Below, piece after piece: positions 1 through 5,837 of a stretch of 6,056 nucleotides of DNA (the stretch's first letter is position 1; the number at the start of each line of letters is the position of its first letter). The position numbers were made by a program, and so were the translations under genes. Source of the DNA: Blautia sp. (GTDB lineage Bacteria; Bacillota; Clostridia; Lachnospirales; Lachnospiraceae); contig JAFWDX010000437.1 in the NCBI GenBank assembly GCA_017515945.1, forward strand, positions 1-6,056, in the 5' to 3' direction. The notes under the pieces were generated by a model. The model was given only the letters and a program-made list of their open reading frames with translations, did not search any database and was not told the DNA's origin.

Positions 1-51
1 CCGGAAAAACCGGTAAATCGACGCGAGGTTCCACGGGCTGGCGGGAGCAGC

Positions 52-82
52 CCCTCCAAACATTCTGTAGCCTACGTTCACG
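52..82. repeat. Degenerate half-copy of the large palindrome (family B)
   Basis: This 31-bp stretch aligns without gaps to the left arm of the palindrome at 2498-2606, beginning CCCTCCAAACATT and ending GTTCACG, with about 24 of 31 positions identical. The complementary arm is missing here, and a TGAGTCA palindrome follows immediately. It looks like a decayed remnant of a dispersed element. Confidence 0.6.
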
Positions 83-84
83 TG

Positions 85-152
85 TGAGTCAGGGGGACAG
101 GTTCCTTGACTCGCACATATATGTGAGTCAAGGAACCTGTCCCCATGACTCA
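85..152. repeat. TGAGTCA-ended palindromic repeat (family A, copy 1)
   Basis: Two arms (about 85-120 and 119-152) are near-perfect reverse complements carrying the core GGGGACAGGTTCCTTGACTC, with TGAGTCA at the outer ends. They differ by one substitution and a 2-base insertion. The same core occurs at 598-664, and a shorter variant at 261-291. A further TGACTCAT lies at 159-166. The form resembles the dispersed palindromes linked to RAYT (REP-associated tyrosine transposase) genes, but no such gene is present, so that link is inference. Confidence 0.85.
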
Positions 153-166
153 TCTCCCTGACTCAT

Positions 167-260
167 CACGGCAGGCAGAGCCGGATGTATCCCCCGGCGT
201 GACCATCGTCCAAAAAAAATGCACGAGACTAGGACGCATGGCTCTCCTGGAACGTGGGCG
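167..260 (+). repeat. 93-bp repeat unit (family D, copy 1, direct)
   Basis: This unit begins CACGGCAGGCAGAG, contains GGATGTATCCCCCGG, an A-run and ATGCACGAGAC, and ends near GGAACGTGGGCG. It aligns to 314-406 over its whole length at roughly 90% identity with a one-base indel in the A-run. A family A palindrome (261-291) abuts its right end. Confidence 0.85.
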
Positions 261-291
261 ATGAGTCAGGGAACCTGTCCCTCTGACTCAT
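261..291. repeat. Short TGAGTCA palindrome (family A, copy 2)
   Basis: Perfect 9-bp outer arms ATGAGTCAG (261-269) and CTGACTCAT (283-291) enclose GGAACCTGTCCCT, the core of family A. This copy is about half the size of those at 85-152 and 598-664, as if the long hairpin had collapsed to one core between its two ends. Confidence 0.8.
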
Positions 292-313
292 CCAGCCGGG
301 CTTCAATTTCGTT

Positions 314-406
314 CACGGCAGGCAGAGCCGGATGTATCCCCCGGTGTGGCCATCGACAGAAAAAATGCACGAGACCAGGACGCATGGCTCTCTTGGAACG
401 CGGGCT
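314..406 (+). repeat. 93-bp repeat unit (family D, copy 2, direct)
   Basis: This is the second direct copy of the unit at 167-260. Its right end (385-406) pairs with 432-453 as a 22-bp stem with one mismatch and a 25-nt loop. Its left part (about 320-350) pairs with about 482-516. The segment 314-518 therefore forms a long interrupted inverted repeat that could fold into a cruciform or a stable RNA hairpin. Confidence 0.85.
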
Positions 407-431
407 AAGAGGCTGTCGTCTATGGCCGAAT

Positions 432-518
432 AGCCCGCGTTCCTAGAGAGCCAGCGGAAAGGGCTCGGGCGTTTTTTCAGTGGTCACACCGGGGGATACA
501 TCCGGATCTGCCCGCCTC
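432..518 (-). repeat. Inverted, diverged copy of the 93-bp unit (family D, copy 3)
   Basis: The reverse complement of this segment matches family D at both ends: the GGATGTATCCCCCGGTGTG block, and the terminal block GGCTCTCTAGGAACGCGGGCT (433-452). The middle (about 454-481) is diverged. Conservation of the two pairing ends with loss of the interior suggests that the folded structure matters, though simple decay is also possible. Confidence 0.8.
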
Positions 519-540
519 AAAGCATTGCCCAGCCCGGCGT

Positions 541-590
541 CCGGTTATACAGCGGCACTTCCGGTTATACAGCAGCACTTCCGGTTAAAC
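541..590. repeat. 20-bp tandem repeat, 2.5 copies
   Basis: The unit CCGGTTATACAGCGGCACTT occurs at 541-560. It repeats at 561-580 with one substitution, and a partial third copy starts at 581 (CCGGTTAAAC). An exact 20-bp period is close to two DNA turns. It may be a multiple protein-binding site or the terminal repeat array of a lost mobile element. I cannot assign it. Confidence 0.75.
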
Positions 591-597
591 CGTAAAG

Positions 598-664
598 ATG
601 AGCCAGGGAGGGACAGGTTCCTTGACTCATGAAATGAGTCAAGGAACCTGTCCCCCTGACTCAT
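598..664. repeat. TGAGTCA-ended palindrome overlapping the kinase 3' end (family A, copy 3)
   Basis: Arms 598-630 and 634-664 form a stem of about 31 bp with a 3-nt loop (GAA). The inner 21 positions are perfectly paired. The right arm overlaps the end of the kinase gene, whose stop codon (639-641) and last seven codons are repeat sequence. In the kinase transcript it would form a strong 3' hairpin, though it lacks the U-tract of a classical intrinsic terminator. Confidence 0.88.
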
Positions 665-2465
665 TTACGCCCACCTTCACTTCAAAGCCTTCCCCATACT
701 GCGCATTGTCCGCCTCAAAGATCAGGCTGTCCTGATACAGCAGGAGACACCGGGCGTAGGTGTTTGCAAGCCCGATCCCTCCGATCTGGGCCTCTGTCGG
801 TACAGCCTTCTCCAGGAAGCTCATCCGGATCTGTTCCAGACGGTCATGCACTTCCGCCAGCTGCGCGTCTGAAGCGCCGGAGCCATTGTCACGGATGGTC
901 ATGAGCCACCCGTCCGCCTGCATCCGGCCGGTCAGCGTCAGCCGCATGTCCACATCCGTTTCATGATAGCCATGCTTGACGGAATTCTCCACGATCTGCT
1001 GGAGGGTCATCTTTGGGATCACCTGCCGCTTCACTTCCTCATCCACATCGATAAAGATCTGCAGCCGGTCCTCGTAGCGGGATTTTAGCAGATAAAAGTA
1101 GCTGTGTAAATACTCCAGTTCATCGGAAATCCGGGCATAGCGTTCTTTATTGTTGGTGGAATACCGCAGCATGCTTCCCAGACAGCCGCACATCTCGCAG
1201 ATGACCTCGTCGTCGGCCATAACGGCCCTGGAGGAAATAATATTGAGCACGTTATAGATGAAGTGCGGGTTCACCTGGGTCTGCAGGGTGTCAAACTGAG
1301 CCTGGAGCTGGAGCATGGAAGCGCGCTTTTCATTGGTCAGCGCCTTGTCAAGCCGCACGGTCATGGCCTGGTAAGCACGGGCAAGATGGGCGAATTCATC
1401 CGGGCCTTTTCTTTCGTTGATCCGTCCGATCTGCTCATTCCGGTTCTCGTCCATCAGATTTTCGATGCTGGTGTCCTCCACGATCTGCTGGAGCTGGCGG
1501 ACCGGCCGGGTCAGAAAATAGGACCAGATGAATATGCTGATCATGCTGATCCCGAAGGTTGCGCAGGCCGCCAGGAAGGACGCATAAAAGATCCGGCTGC
1601 GGCCGGCCTGGATCAGCGCCGCGGACTCGAAGGTCAGTACAGTCAGGTCATATTTTGCGGACGAAGCCGTCGCGTACAGGTTGCCGTCCTGCGCTGCCCG
1701 AACTTCTTCATCCAGCCGCGCCACAATGTCCACCAGCTTTTTCCCGTCCATTTCCGACTGCACATCTGCATGCAGCAGTTCATCCCCGTTCACCAGGATC
1801 GCGAACCGGATATCCTCGTCCGATATTTCCAGCGTTTTCAGTGAATCGATCCGGTTTTCCACCTCGATAAAGCCCAGACCCCTGATCCGCGGAGCCTTCA
1901 TCAGGGAATACACCGGTACATTGCCGTAAGCTCCCCAGAAATCCGGATGAACTCCGACGATGACGGAGTGTCCGTTTCCCGCGATCACCGGGTCCAGATA
2001 AGGGATCTCCCCCAGATCAAAAGCATCGATCAACCGGCGCTGATTGAGCTCATCGTCTCCGATCTGCTTTACGGCGCTGCTGATAAAGTACCCGTTCTCA
2101 GCAAAGAACACGGAGCGGTAAGAATTTTCCATGATGTATTCCGTCGATATACCGGTCAGCAAATCGGAACGGGACGCCAGCATGAATTTATCCGGCTGGA
2201 CAAGCTCCTGCTCTGTCGCCTCCGAGAGCATGTTCATGCTTTCCAGCATGGCCGGGTCCGAGAGGATGTAGTACAGGATCGCGTCCATCCTCCCCAGACG
2301 GTCGTCCATCTGGGAGACCAGAGAGCGGGCCGAGACGGCCAGAGAGTTTTTCTGCGTGTTCATTTCATTTCTGGAGCTGATCCCGTAGATAACCAGCCCC
2401 AGGACCAGACTGACCAGCAGGGCTACGGTGGTGTAGGCCAGGATCATTTTGGTACGGAATTTCAT
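639..2465 (-). CDS. YesM-type two-component sensor histidine kinase
   Basis: This 608-residue membrane sensor kinase should autophosphorylate a histidine and pass phosphate to an AraC-type response regulator. Membrane segments lie at about residues 8-30 and 292-316 and enclose a roughly 260-residue extracellular sensor region. A HAMP-like linker follows (about 318-375), then a short coiled coil. The His_kinase domain has QVNPHFIYNVLN, with the phospho-acceptor His401. The ATPase domain shows the N box IVENSVKHG (Asn494), DNGSG (526-530) and GGIGL (562-566). All expected motifs are present and the length is normal for the family. The ATG is preceded by GAGGC (2472-2476) at a 6-nt spacing. The gene lies downstream of two sugar permease genes, so sensing of that sugar is likely. 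The native protein probably ends near residue 600, and residues 602-608 are read from a palindromic repeat. A Cys-x2-Cys-x-Cys cluster (423, 426, 428) is unusual. No response regulator gene is in the window. Confidence 0.95.
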   Translation of the reverse strand: MKFRTKMILAYTTVALLVSLVLGLVIYGISSRNEMNTQKNSLAVSARSLVSQMDDRLGRMDAILYYILSDPAMLESMNMLSEATEQELVQPDKFMLASRSDLLTGISTEYIMENSYRSVFFAENGYFISSAVKQIGDDELNQRRLIDAFDLGEIPYLDPVIAGNGHSVIVGVHPDFWGAYGNVPVYSLMKAPRIRGLGFIEVENRIDSLKTLEISDEDIRFAILVNGDELLHADVQSEMDGKKLVDIVARLDEEVRAAQDGNLYATASSAKYDLTVLTFESAALIQAGRSRIFYASFLAACATFGISMISIFIWSYFLTRPVRQLQQIVEDTSIENLMDENRNEQIGRINERKGPDEFAHLARAYQAMTVRLDKALTNEKRASMLQLQAQFDTLQTQVNPHFIYNVLNIISSRAVMADDEVICEMCGCLGSMLRYSTNNKERYARISDELEYLHSYFYLLKSRYEDRLQIFIDVDEEVKRQVIPKMTLQQIVENSVKHGYHETDVDMRLTLTGRMQADGWLMTIRDNGSGASDAQLAEVHDRLEQIRMSFLEKAVPTEAQIGGIGLANTYARCLLLYQDSLIFEADNAQYGEGFEVKVGVNESGGQVP

Positions 2466-2497
2466 AATACTGCCTCAATATCACACAGGGGTCTAAT

Positions 2498-2606
2498 GGG
2501 GTCTGGCCCTCCAAACATTTTGTGAACAGAGTTCACGGTTTGTTCATGGTAATACCATGAACAAATCGTGGACTCTGTTCACAGAATGTTTGGAGGGCCA
2601 GCCCCC
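2498..2606. repeat. Large near-perfect palindrome (family B, full copy)
   Basis: Arms 2498-2550 and 2554-2606 are 53 bp each, pair without gaps around a 3-nt loop (AAT), and differ at only about four positions. It fills almost all of the 146-bp gap between the second permease and the kinase. It is much longer than a normal terminator hairpin and has no U-run. A degenerate half-copy lies at 52-82. Its likely nature is a MITE-like or REP-like dispersed element. In RNA it could stall transcription, protect the upstream permease message, or lower kinase expression. Confidence 0.9.
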
Positions 2607-2611
2607 ATGGA

Positions 2612-3442
2612 TCAGCCTTTGACCGCACCGGCCACCATGCCGGCCACGATCCGCTTATTAAAGATCAGGAAGAGGATCAGCATGGGGATCGTGATGATGA
2701 TGATATCGGCGAAAAGCAGGTTGTAGCTGCTCTGCACCTGGCTTCTGTAATTGTAAAGGGTCTGCTGTACCGTGACATTGTCCGCGCCGGGCAGGAAGTA
2801 CAGCGGATTGGTGAAATCGTTGAAGGTCTGCACGCCGACCAGGATGATCAGAGTCGCCTGGATGGGCTTAAGCAGCGGGAAGATGATCTTTGTAAAGATC
2901 CCCCAGCGGTTACAGCCGTCGATCCTGGCGGCCTCCTCCAGCTCATTCGGGATCGAAGCCATAAAGCCCTTGTACAGCATGATGGCAAAGGGCGTCTGCA
3001 GGGCGATCTCGATCATGACCATCGAGAACATGCTCTTGTAGATGTGCATGCTCTGCAGCATATGGATCGTGGGCAGGATCGCGGCAGGGATCATCAGTCC
3101 GAGCATGATCACGGACTGGATAAAAGTCATCAGCTTATCGCGTCTGCGCTGGATGACGTAAGCCGCCATCGCCGCGGTGAAGAGCAGTCCCAGCACGGTA
3201 AAGAGGGTCAGCACCGCACTGTTGCGGAAGGCCCGGACCAGCTGGTAATTGTTGAACTTAAAGACCTCCGGATAGTTTTCAAAATGCAGCTCCGTCGGCC
3301 AGCTGATGCTGAGCCTCGCCGCTTCCTTTTTGGACTTGATGGACTGCACGAACATGAAATAAAAGGGAATCAGAAAGAGTACCGCTGTGACAAGTACACC
3401 GACGATATCCCCGATCAGGGTCAGACGTTTTTGCTTTTTCAT
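2612..3442 (-). CDS. Carbohydrate ABC transporter permease, MalG/UgpE type
   Basis: This is a 276-residue integral membrane subunit of a CUT1 sugar importer. It shows an N-terminal membrane segment (about 11-33), further hydrophobic segments (about 74-98, 106-128, 138-157, 195-212 and 242-261), and the cytoplasmic EAA loop that contacts the ATPase (EEAARIDGCNRWG from 169, ending near FPLLKP). The C-terminal NKRIVAGMVAGAVKG is typical of the MalG branch. Its start codon overlaps the stop of the upstream permease gene (ATGA, 3439-3442), which indicates translational coupling. AGGAGG lies at 3453-3458, 10 nt upstream. It should pair with the 3439-4314 product. The substrate cannot be read from the sequence. 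No ATPase gene is present, so a shared MsmK/MsiK-type ATPase is presumed. Confidence 0.95.
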   Translation of the reverse strand: MKKQKRLTLIGDIVGVLVTAVLFLIPFYFMFVQSIKSKKEAARLSISWPTELHFENYPEVFKFNNYQLVRAFRNSAVLTLFTVLGLLFTAAMAAYVIQRRRDKLMTFIQSVIMLGLMIPAAILPTIHMLQSMHIYKSMFSMVMIEIALQTPFAIMLYKGFMASIPNELEEAARIDGCNRWGIFTKIIFPLLKPIQATLIILVGVQTFNDFTNPLYFLPGADNVTVQQTLYNYRSQVQSSYNLLFADIIIITIPMLILFLIFNKRIVAGMVAGAVKG

Positions 3443-4314
3443 CCCTGGATCGCCTCCTCTCTCTTATTCAGGAAATGCTGCAGCGGGAACGCGATGATGG
3501 AGATCAGGACCAGCATGACCACGTTGCCGGCGGTGGACAGTCCGTAGAAGCCTGCCGCGTACTGTTTGTAAATGACGGATGCGAGCACGTCCGTGGCAAA
3601 GCCGGGACCGCCTCCGGTCATGGTCCAGATCAGCTCGAAGGATCTCAGGCCGCCGATCAGGGACAGGATGATGATGGAGTTCTGGGCCGGGGCCAGGAGC
3701 GGCAGAGTGATGTTCTTCAGCGCCTGCCAGCCGGTGGCGCCGTCGATGGCGGCCGCTTCATAGTAGGTCTTGTCGATGGACTGGATACCGGCAATATAGA
3801 TGACCACCGAGATGGAAAGGCCTTTCCAGACATCGACCAGGATGATGGAAAGCAGAGCCAGCTTCGGATCTCCGAGGAAGTCGATCGGTTTGCCTCCCAG
3901 TGTCGTGATCACGGTATTCAGAAGGCCTCTGGTGGGATGCATCATAAAGGAAAAAGTCAGACCGACAGCTACCATGGACACCAGATTCGGGAAGAAAACG
4001 GCCGAACGGATAAAATCCTTGGTGCGGATCTTGCCGGTCAGAAATACGGCGATAAAGAAGGCCAGGACGACCTTCAGACCGCTGGTACCGAATGCATAGA
4101 TCAGCGTGTGGATGACAGAGGAGCTCATGGCGTGCTCTGAGAAAAACAGCTTGTAGTTGCCCAGACCGGTGAATTTTGCCGTCTCAAAGTTCCAGACGGT
4201 CAGCGAGTAGTACAATGAAGAAAGGATCGGCCAGAGAAAGAAAATGCCGAATATAATCACGGAAGGAAGAACAAACCAGATCGGGTACATGTTCTTCGCG
4301 TTTTTTGTTTTCAT
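3439..4314 (-). CDS. Sugar ABC transporter permease, MalF/UgpA type
   Basis: This is a 291-residue membrane permease, the partner of the downstream MalG-type subunit in a CUT1 importer. Hydrophobic segments lie at about 12-36, 66-93, 103-125, 151-175, 211-228 and 259-280. The EAA loop starts at YYEAAAIDGATGW (184-196) and ends with LPLLAP. The family signature MTGGGPG, near the last cytoplasmic or periplasmic turn, is at 232-238. The length is normal for short MalF-like permeases that lack the large periplasmic P2 domain. The ATG has AGGAGA (4323-4328) at an 8-nt spacing. The gene follows the binding-protein gene after a terminator-like hairpin and a palindromic repeat, so it is probably expressed by partial read-through. 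The sugar transported is unknown. Confidence 0.95.
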   Translation of the reverse strand: MKTKNAKNMYPIWFVLPSVIIFGIFFLWPILSSLYYSLTVWNFETAKFTGLGNYKLFFSEHAMSSSVIHTLIYAFGTSGLKVVLAFFIAVFLTGKIRTKDFIRSAVFFPNLVSMVAVGLTFSFMMHPTRGLLNTVITTLGGKPIDFLGDPKLALLSIILVDVWKGLSISVVIYIAGIQSIDKTYYEAAAIDGATGWQALKNITLPLLAPAQNSIIILSLIGGLRSFELIWTMTGGGPGFATDVLASVIYKQYAAGFYGLSTAGNVVMLVLISIIAFPLQHFLNKREEAIQG

Positions 4315-4345
4315 AAGCGTAATCTCCTGAAAGAGCTTTTATGCC

Positions 4346-4410
4346 GGTGTCACACAGGGGGCGATTCTGTAATGTGCTGCCACACACAGAACCGTCCCCT
4401 GTGTGGCACC
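4346..4410. repeat. TCACACAGGGG palindrome (family C)
   Basis: Arms 4346-4370 and 4386-4410 are 25 bp each with three mismatches, around a 15-nt loop. The core reads CACACAGGGG and, on the other arm, AGAACCGTCCCCTGTGTG. The palindrome sits between the binding-protein terminator and the ribosome binding site of the first permease. The 11-mer TCACACAGGGG recurs at 2481-2491, just ahead of the kinase gene, and AGAACCGTCC recurs in the structure at the right edge. Confidence 0.85.
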
Positions 4411-4431
4411 TGTGTTCCCGGAAGTTATAAC

Positions 4432-4475
4432 AAAAGGCTGCCGCGCAAGCCCCTGTTGAGCTTAACGCGGCAGCC
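4432..4475 (-). terminator. Intercistronic rho-independent terminator after the binding-protein gene
   Basis: Read on the minus strand, a perfect 10-bp GC-rich stem, GGCTGCCGCG (4466-4475) with CGCGGCAGCC (4436-4445), encloses a 20-nt loop and is followed by TTTTGTTAT. A short inner stem (4447-4450 with 4460-4463) lies in the loop. It begins 12 bp past the stop codon at 4488-4490. Such leaky terminators commonly keep binding protein in excess over permeases; read-through here is inferred from the absence of a clear new promoter. Confidence 0.8.
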
Positions 4476-4487
4476 CGCAGGATCATG

Positions 4488-5770
4488 TTATTCCCACTCG
4501 TACCCGAGCTGAACGGCAGACTTCTTGCAGTCTTCGTCATAGGCAGCGGCGGCTTCCTCGCCGGACATCTGGCCGAGGCCGACAGCGGTGGTCAGCTGCT
4601 CACAGGTCGTGCCCTTGATCGGGGATACATACTCCAGAGCCGGAGTGTTCTTTCCTTCGTCAAAGTATGCCTGCATGTCTACGCGGACTGCGTTGCAGAC
4701 GGAATCCGGCAGCTCATAACCCTTGATGCAGGACGGGCCGTTGGCACCATAGGTGCTGAAGTACAGATCCAGCATTTCATCGGAGAAGTAGAAGTCAAGC
4801 AGAGCATGAACGGCATCGATGTTCTCGCTGTCCTTGTTTACATAGAAGCTCATGGGCTCCCATACGGTCAGGCCGTGATTCTCAGGATCATCTCCGGGAA
4901 CGCCGAAGACACCGATGTCATCGGGATCGTCCGCGTTGGCAATGATCTGGGGCAGCTGCTGGGTAAGGATGAACCAGTGTGTAGCTTCGCCAAAGCCGAT
5001 GGCCATGTTGCCGTCCTCGACGGTAGCGGCGGACTTGTCGGCGTTGAGGAAGTCAACCAGGTCTTCATATTTGGTCCAGCTTCTGGTGGCTGCGGGACAT
5101 CCGCGTATTTCGCGGTGCCGTTGGTGTAGTTCTCAGCGAAATCCGGCTCTGCGGCGGCAACGTTGTAATAGTCGCCAAGGAAGAGAACCTGTGTAGCCCA
5201 GGTCTCGCCGCCGGTGAAGTAAACCGGTGTCTTGCCTGCATCGGCCAAGGCCTGGCAGTTGGCTACGAAATCATCCCAGGTGTGGGGAACTTCGAGGCCC
5301 AGCTCTTCATAGTCGGGTTTGTAATAGATCACGGCACCGGCCTGTGTGGAGGACTGGGGTGCACCGTAGATCGCGCCGTCGATGGTGACGGAGCTCAGGA
5401 AGGCATCGTCAAACTTCTGAACCATATCCCAGTCGGAGATGTCCAGGAAAGCGCGGGAAGGATTGAGGTCGTACAGCTTGGAACCGGAATTGTAGCAAAG
5501 GAAGTCAGGAAGGTCATTGGAGGCGATCCTGGTCTTGATGATGTTGTCGCCCTCGCTTCCGCCGGGGTTGATCTCGACATTGACTTTGATGCCAAGAGCT
5601 TCTTCCGCAGCCGCGAAAACGGCCTTGGTGCCTTCGTTGTACTCTGCGTTGCCGCCCCACATGTTGAGGGTCACGCCGTCAAAGGGTTTTTCTTCTGCCA
5701 TTGCGGGGACAGCGCTCATGCCGAGGACCATTGCGCCGGCCAGGATCAGAGATAATGCTTTTTTGTTCAT
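4488..5770 (-). pseudogene. Extracellular sugar-binding protein of the ABC importer, frameshifted
   Basis: This is a CUT1-type solute-binding protein (COG1653-like) that would deliver sugar to the two permeases encoded downstream. The first frame (from ATG 5768-5770, AGGAGG at 5775-5780) gives an N-terminal signal peptide ending VPAMA, cut before EE at residue 26. Binding-protein sequence follows, for example GVTLNMWGG and TWDDFVANCQALADAGKTPVYF, up to about residue 226. Family sequence then continues in another frame, from about ATRSWTKYEDLVDFLNADK through AIGFGEATHWF to the end GYEWE. The joined product would be about 427 residues, normal for the family. The shift fits loss of one base near 5085-5098. 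Without correction, translation ends in unrelated residues at 4868. Elsewhere the reading is clean, so this is a recent mutation or a sequencing error. Unlike most Gram-positive binding proteins it has no lipobox cysteine. It is probably the first gene of the operon. Confidence 0.88.
5085..5098 (-). other. Probable one-base deletion (frameshift site) in the binding-protein gene
   Basis: Up to Asp224-Val225-Pro226 (codons ending at 5093) the first frame reads like a binding protein. From the GCC at 5090-5088 onward the -1 frame does (ATRSWTKYEDL). Adding one base in CCCGCAGCC, for example to give CCGGCAGCC, restores a continuous frame. No X-XXY-YYZ slippery heptamer is present, which argues against programmed frameshifting. 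Confidence 0.8.
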
Positions 5771-5811
5771 AATTCCTCCTTATACCTTTTTGCATGTACA
5801 TCGGGTCTGCT

Positions 5812-5826
5812 CCGGGGATTTCCCGG
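5812..5826 (-). other. Small hairpin at the 5' end of the binding-protein leader
   Basis: CCGGG (5812-5816) pairs with CCCGG (5822-5826) around a 5-nt loop. If transcription starts near 5831, this hairpin lies only a few nucleotides from the 5' end of the message and could stabilise it. The rest of the roughly 60-nt leader shows no riboswitch-like structure. Confidence 0.4.
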
Positions 5827-5837
5827 TCGTTGTGTAT

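Larger units (their letters stand above)
1..638. other. Gene-free, repeat-rich intergenic block
   Basis: I find no credible gene in this stretch. The only sizeable open frame (219-446, plus strand) runs straight through two repeat units and has a composition that resembles no protein family I recognise. The block is a mosaic of a half-copy of the large palindrome seen at 2498-2606, TGAGTCA-ended palindromes, three copies of a roughly 93-bp unit (two direct, one inverted) and a 20-bp tandem repeat. A small GC-rich hairpin (35-40 with 48-53) lies near the left edge. Bases 1-34 and 519-540 hold nothing I can identify. A response regulator partner for the neighbouring kinase is not encoded here. 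Confidence 0.8.

Noticed and set aside
219..446. Plus-strand 75-codon open frame in the repeat block
   Set aside because: It crosses two repeat units, has a composition rich in Arg, Cys and Ser without any recognisable motif, and no convincing ribosome binding site. It is best explained as a chance frame in repeats.
85..664. CRISPR array
   Set aside because: The repeats are palindromic, differ in size and orientation, and are not separated by uniform unique spacers. No cas genes are present.
1263..2525. Long plus-strand open frames opposite the kinase gene
   Set aside because: They are antisense shadows of a clearly conserved kinase in GC-rich sequence. The translations show no family features.
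3044..4140. Plus-strand open frames opposite the permeases, rich in Asp, Gln, His and Gly
   Set aside because: This composition is the usual artefact of reading the complement of membrane-protein genes. The minus-strand permeases are unambiguous.
4184..4540. Minus-strand 118-codon frame spanning the permease start, palindrome and terminator
   Set aside because: It runs across a terminator and a repeat and overlaps two real genes in another frame, with no family resemblance.
5076..5100. Programmed ribosomal frameshift in the binding-protein gene
   Set aside because: The join would need a -1 shift, but there is no slippery heptamer or clear downstream pseudoknot, and frameshifting is not known for this family. 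A one-base deletion or sequencing error is simpler.
5771..5830. Riboswitch in the binding-protein leader
   Set aside because: The leader is only about 60 nt, with one 5-bp hairpin and no conserved aptamer motif or attenuator.
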